A DNA stretch of 61,271 nt from a virus. How positions within the stretch are numbered: position 1 is the first letter of the stretch; every line of letters begins with the position of its first letter. Below are positions 58,011-61,271 of this stretch, in pieces. The position numbers were made by a program, and so were the translations under genes. The stretch is from IMG/VR virus record IMGVR_UViG_3300032083_000576, positions 1 to 61,271 of that record; one strand, 5' to 3'. A model generated the notes under the pieces. That model made no database searches. It was not told where the DNA came from and worked only from the letters and a program-made list of their open reading frames with translations.

Positions 58011-58300
58011 TGTTTTCACTTAATTCTGAAACAGAAGTTGGCAACCTTGGCGTTGTCACAACCGAGCACAGAGGGCACACTGTAGAAGAAGTTGCAGAAA
58101 TGGCAACTAAGAGATTAGTTTCTATTAGCGACGAAGCCCCTGCACCCATAAGGGCACAAGCACATGCTTTTAGAGAAGCATGCAAAAAAGTTGTTATTTA
58201 TTATATGCACGAGGCTGTAAAAAACCATGTATGTACAATATGTAATGAATTAGAAAAACAAGGTCAACACGACCTAGCAAATATTATTAGGAGACTATAA
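58010..58300 (+). CDS. Small conserved phage protein, 96 aa
   Basis: Helical, with TVEEVAEMATKRLVSISDEA and a C-terminal CTICNELEKQGQHDLANIIR. Proteins of this type occur near tail genes in marine phages. It overlaps both neighbours. Role unknown. Confidence 0.66.
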   Translation: MFSLNSETEVGNLGVVTTEHRGHTVEEVAEMATKRLVSISDEAPAPIRAQAHAFREACKKVVIYYMHEAVKNHVCTICNELEKQGQHDLANIIRRL

Positions 58301-58731
58301 TGGCGATAACACAAGCAATGTGCACTAGCTTTAAAAAAGAACTATTAGAAGCAAAACATAACTTTCTTGCCTCAGGTGGTAATAGTTTTAAACTAGCGTT
58401 ATACACAAGTTCTGCAACCATGACTGCAGCTACTACAGCGTTTACAACTACAAACCAAGCATCTGGAACAAACTATACTTCAGGGGGAGCTGCCTTAACT
58501 AATGTTAATCCATCATCTTCAGGAACAACAGCGTTTACTGATTTTGCAGATTTAACATTTGGAACAGCAACAATTACTGCAAGAGGTTGTATGATTTACA
58601 ACGATACTGCATCGGGGGATCCCGCTGTAGCTGTGTTTGATTTTGGCGGAGATAAAACATCTACTGCAGGAAGTTTTACTATTCAGTTCCCAACAGCAGA
58701 CGCTAGTAATGCAGTAATAAGAATAGCGTAA
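58300..58731 (+). CDS. Tail-type structural protein, 143 aa
   Basis: FKKELLEAKHNFLASGGNSF followed by KLALYTSSATM is a known signature of a small phage tail/fibre protein, with a Thr/Ser/Gly-rich beta region after it. It precedes the repeat protein. Probably a tail or fibre component. Confidence 0.72.
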   Translation: MAITQAMCTSFKKELLEAKHNFLASGGNSFKLALYTSSATMTAATTAFTTTNQASGTNYTSGGAALTNVNPSSSGTTAFTDFADLTFGTATITARGCMIYNDTASGDPAVAVFDFGGDKTSTAGSFTIQFPTADASNAVIRIA

Positions 58732-58738
58732 ATAGCCT

Positions 58739-59632
58739 ATGGCTAACGTAACGGGCTGGGGTCGCGGAACCTGGGGTTCTGGGGCTTGGAGTGAAGAAGA
58801 TCCTGTTGTAATAACAGGGTTAGCGGGCACTTCTGCGTTAGGCAGTTTAACGGTAACAGGACAGGCTAATGTAACCGAAACTGGTGTTGCTGGAACAGGT
58901 GGTCTAGGCTCTCTCACTATAGCCGCTGCTGCAAACGTTTCTGAAACAGGTGTTAACGGCACAGGAGGAATCGGCTCATTAATAGCTACGGGAGCTGCTA
59001 ACGTAGTCGAAACAGGTCTAGCTGGAACAGGTGGTTTAGGATCTCTAACAGCTACAGGTATTGCAAATACTTCTGTGACTGGGATCGCAGCTTCGTCTGG
59101 GTTAGGATCTCTAACAGCTACGGGAGCTGCCACCATAACCGAAACAGGTTTAGCAGCAACAAGTGGTTTAGGCACTTTAACTCCTACAGGTGACGCTAAT
59201 GTAGTCGAAACAGGTGTAGTAGGAACAACAGCTTTAGGTAATGTGATTACCGCAGGAGCTGCAATAACAGGTGTTTCAGGTGCTGCTTCTACAATAGCAT
59301 TGGGTGAAGAAACTGTAACATGTGATGCTAACGTATTCCCAACAGGTGTTGCGGCTACTACGGCTTTAGGAAGTGTAGCTACAGTTACAGATAACGTATT
59401 TAGTATCACTGGTCTTGCAGGAGCAGGTGCAGTAGGAACAATAACTACTACAGCTGCTGCTGTAGTAATACCCACAGGGGTAGCAGCTTCGGGAGCAATC
59501 AGTCAAATACTTGTTTGGGGGAAAGTAGATGATTCCCAAAATGCTGATTGGTCGGGAATAACAGATACTCAAACCCCTAATTGGACGAGCATTTCTGATT
59601 CTCAGACTCCAGGATGGGAAGAAGTTGCTTAA
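58739..59632 (+). CDS. 22-residue-repeat fibre-like protein
   Basis: 297 residues. After a Trp/Gly start (GWGRGTWGSGAW) come about eleven tandem units of 22 residues, consensus ETGLAGTGGLGSLTATGAAN, as in a beta-helical or beta-solenoid shaft. The C-terminal WGKVDDSQNADWSGI, then TPNWTSISDSQTPGW, has repeating Trp-containing motifs that may cap or anchor it. It likely forms a thin fibre or spike next to the tail fibre gene. Confidence 0.75.
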   Translation: MANVTGWGRGTWGSGAWSEEDPVVITGLAGTSALGSLTVTGQANVTETGVAGTGGLGSLTIAAAANVSETGVNGTGGIGSLIATGAANVVETGLAGTGGLGSLTATGIANTSVTGIAASSGLGSLTATGAATITETGLAATSGLGTLTPTGDANVVETGVVGTTALGNVITAGAAITGVSGAASTIALGEETVTCDANVFPTGVAATTALGSVATVTDNVFSITGLAGAGAVGTITTTAAAVVIPTGVAASGAISQILVWGKVDDSQNADWSGITDTQTPNWTSISDSQTPGWEEVA

Positions 59633-59680
59633 CTAATATGAAAAAAGAGAATATAATCAAAATGTACGGAGAATACTAAT

Positions 59681-61271
59681 ATGGCAAGCACATACGTAAA
59701 TGACCTTAGACTTAATGAAATGGCGACAGGTGATGCGTCAGGAAGCTGGGGAACAGTCACAAACACCAACTTAGAGTTGATCGGCGAAGCTTTAGGCTTT
59801 GGCACAGAAGCAATAACCACCAACGCAGATACGCATACATCTACAGTAGCAGATGGAGCTACAGACCCAGTAAGGGCGATGTATGTTAAATATACAGGCA
59901 CATTAGATTCAGCTTGTACAATTACTATTGCACCTAACACAATCAATAGGATGCAATTTATAGAGAACGGAACAAGTGGTTCTCAAAACATAGTAATTTC
60001 ACAAGGCTCTGGAGCTAACGTAACGATCGCTCCTGGTGATGCAAAAGCAGTTTACCTAGATGGTGCTGGTTCAGGAGCAGCAGTAACAGATGCTTTTGCT
60101 AGTCTTTCTGTAGTAGACCTAAAAGTACAAGACGATTTAACAGTTACAGATGATGCCTCAGTAGGTGGTGATTTAGCCACAACAGGTGCTTCTACAGCAG
60201 CCAGTTATAATGGCATAACCAGTAAGACCTTTGGTACATCCTCCATAATGATTGGAGACAATGCGACTGGTACTATAGATGCTGCTAACTATAATGTTGG
60301 ATTAGGTGTAGATGTTTTTGCAGCTTTGACTACTGGAGACTATAACACTGCTGTAGGTTTTAGTTCTTTAAAAGACCTTACAACAGGAACTCGTAATGTT
60401 GCAATGGGTGATTCTACTCTTGAAAATAATACTACAGCTAATGATAATACTGCATTTGGTTCTGCTGCTTTATATTTAAACACTACAGGAAATAACAACG
60501 TAGCAGTAGGTGCAGCAGCTTTAAATGGAAATGTAACAGCACATAGGTCAACCGCCGTAGGTTACGAAGCTTTAAAAGTTTCTAACGTATCTGGTAATTC
60601 AAATGCTTCTAACACCGCAGTAGGTTTTCAAGCAGGACTTTCTACAACTACAGGAACTGCAAATGTTTTTATAGGTTCACAAAATGGAGATGCAAATACC
60701 ACAGGAAGTAACAACACAGCCGTAGGTTTAGGTGCTTTATCTGATAACACCACAGCAGCTAACAACGTAGCCGTTGGTTTTCAGTCTTTACTAGCAAATA
60801 CGACAGCAGCAGATAATACGTCTGTGGGTTCACAAGCTTTACTAGCAAACACAACTGGTGCTTCAAATACCGCAATCGGTAGAGCAGCCTTACAAGCAAA
60901 CACTACAGGTGGTACTAACACCGCAGTTGGTGCAGTGTCCTTAGACGCTAACACAACAGGTGCGGCAAACACGGCTCTTGGTAATGCGGCATTAGGGGCT
61001 AACACGACTGCAAATGCAAATACAGGAATAGGCAATAATGCTTTAGTAGCAAATACAACGGGTGCTGCTAATTCTGCTGTAGGTAGTGGTGCTTTAGCCG
61101 CAAACACCACAGCATCTAACAATGTAGCAGTTGGCTATAACTCTTTAACAGCAAACACTACAGGTGCAAATAACGTAGCAGTTGGTTCTCTTACTTTAGA
61201 TGCTAATACTACAGGTTTAGAAAACACAGCAGTTGGTCAAGGTTCTATGTCAGGAACCACTACAGGTAGTT
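59681..61271 (+). CDS. Tail fibre with repeat shaft (partial, 3' end missing)
   Basis: Open to the end of the window, so the product is incomplete (about 530 residues visible). The N-terminus (MASTYVNDLRLNEMATGDAS then GSWGTVTNTNLELI) is a common phage tail-fibre start that attaches to the tail. From residue ~190 the protein is a run of degenerate repeats of the NTAVGFQALLANTTGA type, similar to trimeric autotransporter-like shafts. The host-binding tip lies beyond the window. GGAG lies upstream of the ATG. Confidence 0.82.
   Translation, partial: MASTYVNDLRLNEMATGDASGSWGTVTNTNLELIGEALGFGTEAITTNADTHTSTVADGATDPVRAMYVKYTGTLDSACTITIAPNTINRMQFIENGTSGSQNIVISQGSGANVTIAPGDAKAVYLDGAGSGAAVTDAFASLSVVDLKVQDDLTVTDDASVGGDLATTGASTAASYNGITSKTFGTSSIMIGDNATGTIDAANYNVGLGVDVFAALTTGDYNTAVGFSSLKDLTTGTRNVAMGDSTLENNTTANDNTAFGSAALYLNTTGNNNVAVGAAALNGNVTAHRSTAVGYEALKVSNVSGNSNASNTAVGFQAGLSTTTGTANVFIGSQNGDANTTGSNNTAVGLGALSDNTTAANNVAVGFQSLLANTTAADNTSVGSQALLANTTGASNTAIGRAALQANTTGGTNTAVGAVSLDANTTGAANTALGNAALGANTTANANTGIGNNALVANTTGAANSAVGSGALAANTTASNNVAVGYNSLTANTTGANNVAVGSLTLDANTTGLENTAVGQGSMSGTTTGS

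Noticed and set aside
58552-59475. Long reverse-strand reading frame (307 codons)
   Set aside because: It mirrors the 22-residue repeat gene; the Val/Pro/Ala-rich translation is the shadow of Gly/Thr-rich codons, with no ribosome binding site or homology.
60781-61122. Reverse-strand frame in the tail fibre
   Set aside because: Antisense of the fibre repeats; its repeated Ala/Val/Pro translation comes from the repeat DNA only.
58739-61271. CRISPR-like regular repeats
   Set aside because: The regular repeats are in frame and encode protein repeats; there are no constant direct repeats with unique spacers and no cas genes.
1-61271. Circular complete genome
   Set aside because: The two ends share no overlap, and the right end lies inside an open gene, so completeness cannot be supported.
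1-61271. Integrase, repressor or tRNA genes as signs of lysogeny
   Set aside because: None was found on either strand by reading; the HTH at 32369 resembles sigma region 4 rather than a lysogeny repressor.

Overview
The window is most of the genome of an AT-rich tailed phage with podovirus-like gene content, probably a marine phage of a Gram-negative bacterium. Signs of a phage are both terminase subunits, a portal, scaffold and capsid block, a T4-type lysozyme with holin candidates, and a family A DNA polymerase. There is no tail sheath, tail tube or long tape-measure gene; a run of large virion or ejection proteins fits a short-tailed particle. I see no integrase, tRNA gene, rRNA gene or CRISPR array. 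The right end stops inside a repeat-rich tail-fibre gene and does not overlap the left end, so the sequence is linear and incomplete. The Gram-negative host is inferred from the outer-membrane CsgG and CsgF homologues and from ribosome binding sites that fully match a proteobacterial-type 16S tail.

Layout. 1-4625: small virion and membrane proteins, a large tail or stabilisation protein, lysozyme, three very basic small proteins and a nuclease. 4622-10154: holin candidates running directly into a five-gene cassette: csgF, csgG, a curlin-like secreted protein, a FecR-domain protein and a CHASE2 adenylate cyclase. 10230-19591: a sulfotransferase-like protein and six virion/ejection proteins. 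19588-21030: a SNF2-type helicase, the only convincing reverse-strand gene. 21352-32369: replication and DNA metabolism (SSB-like protein, AEP primase, AlkB-like oxygenase, SF1 helicase, methyltransferase, a thymine-modification-type protein, a thymidylate synthase homologue, PolA). 32369-43018: a sigma-region-4-like protein, a nuclease, DUF932, dUTPase and many tiny genes served by repeated promoters and structured RNAs. 43279-44500: small terminase and a compositionally distinct single-gene unit. 44756-61271: late structural genes (large terminase, portal, a GroES-like co-chaperonin, scaffold, capsid, adaptors, fibres).

The most remarkable element is the curli/cyclase cassette at 5448-10154. 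It encodes an outer-membrane secretion pore (CsgG), its channel factor (CsgF), a candidate amyloid-like substrate, a periplasmic FecR-domain protein and a membrane adenylate cyclase with an extracytoplasmic CHASE2 sensor. The genes overlap head to tail next to the lysis genes. This suggests that the phage remodels the host envelope and at the same time produces a cyclic nucleotide.

Two further system-level features stand out. The forward early module (about 21.35-43.0 kb) is bracketed by two diverged copies, in inverted orientation, of a ~250-bp AT-rich regulatory or origin-like element. Within that module at least ten copies of one promoter architecture (CTTTACT-type box, 24-26 bases from its leading C to the -10) feed genes that carry an extended AGAAAGGAG ribosome binding site. 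Several 5' leaders, one 3' region and one intergenic transcript look like structured RNAs.
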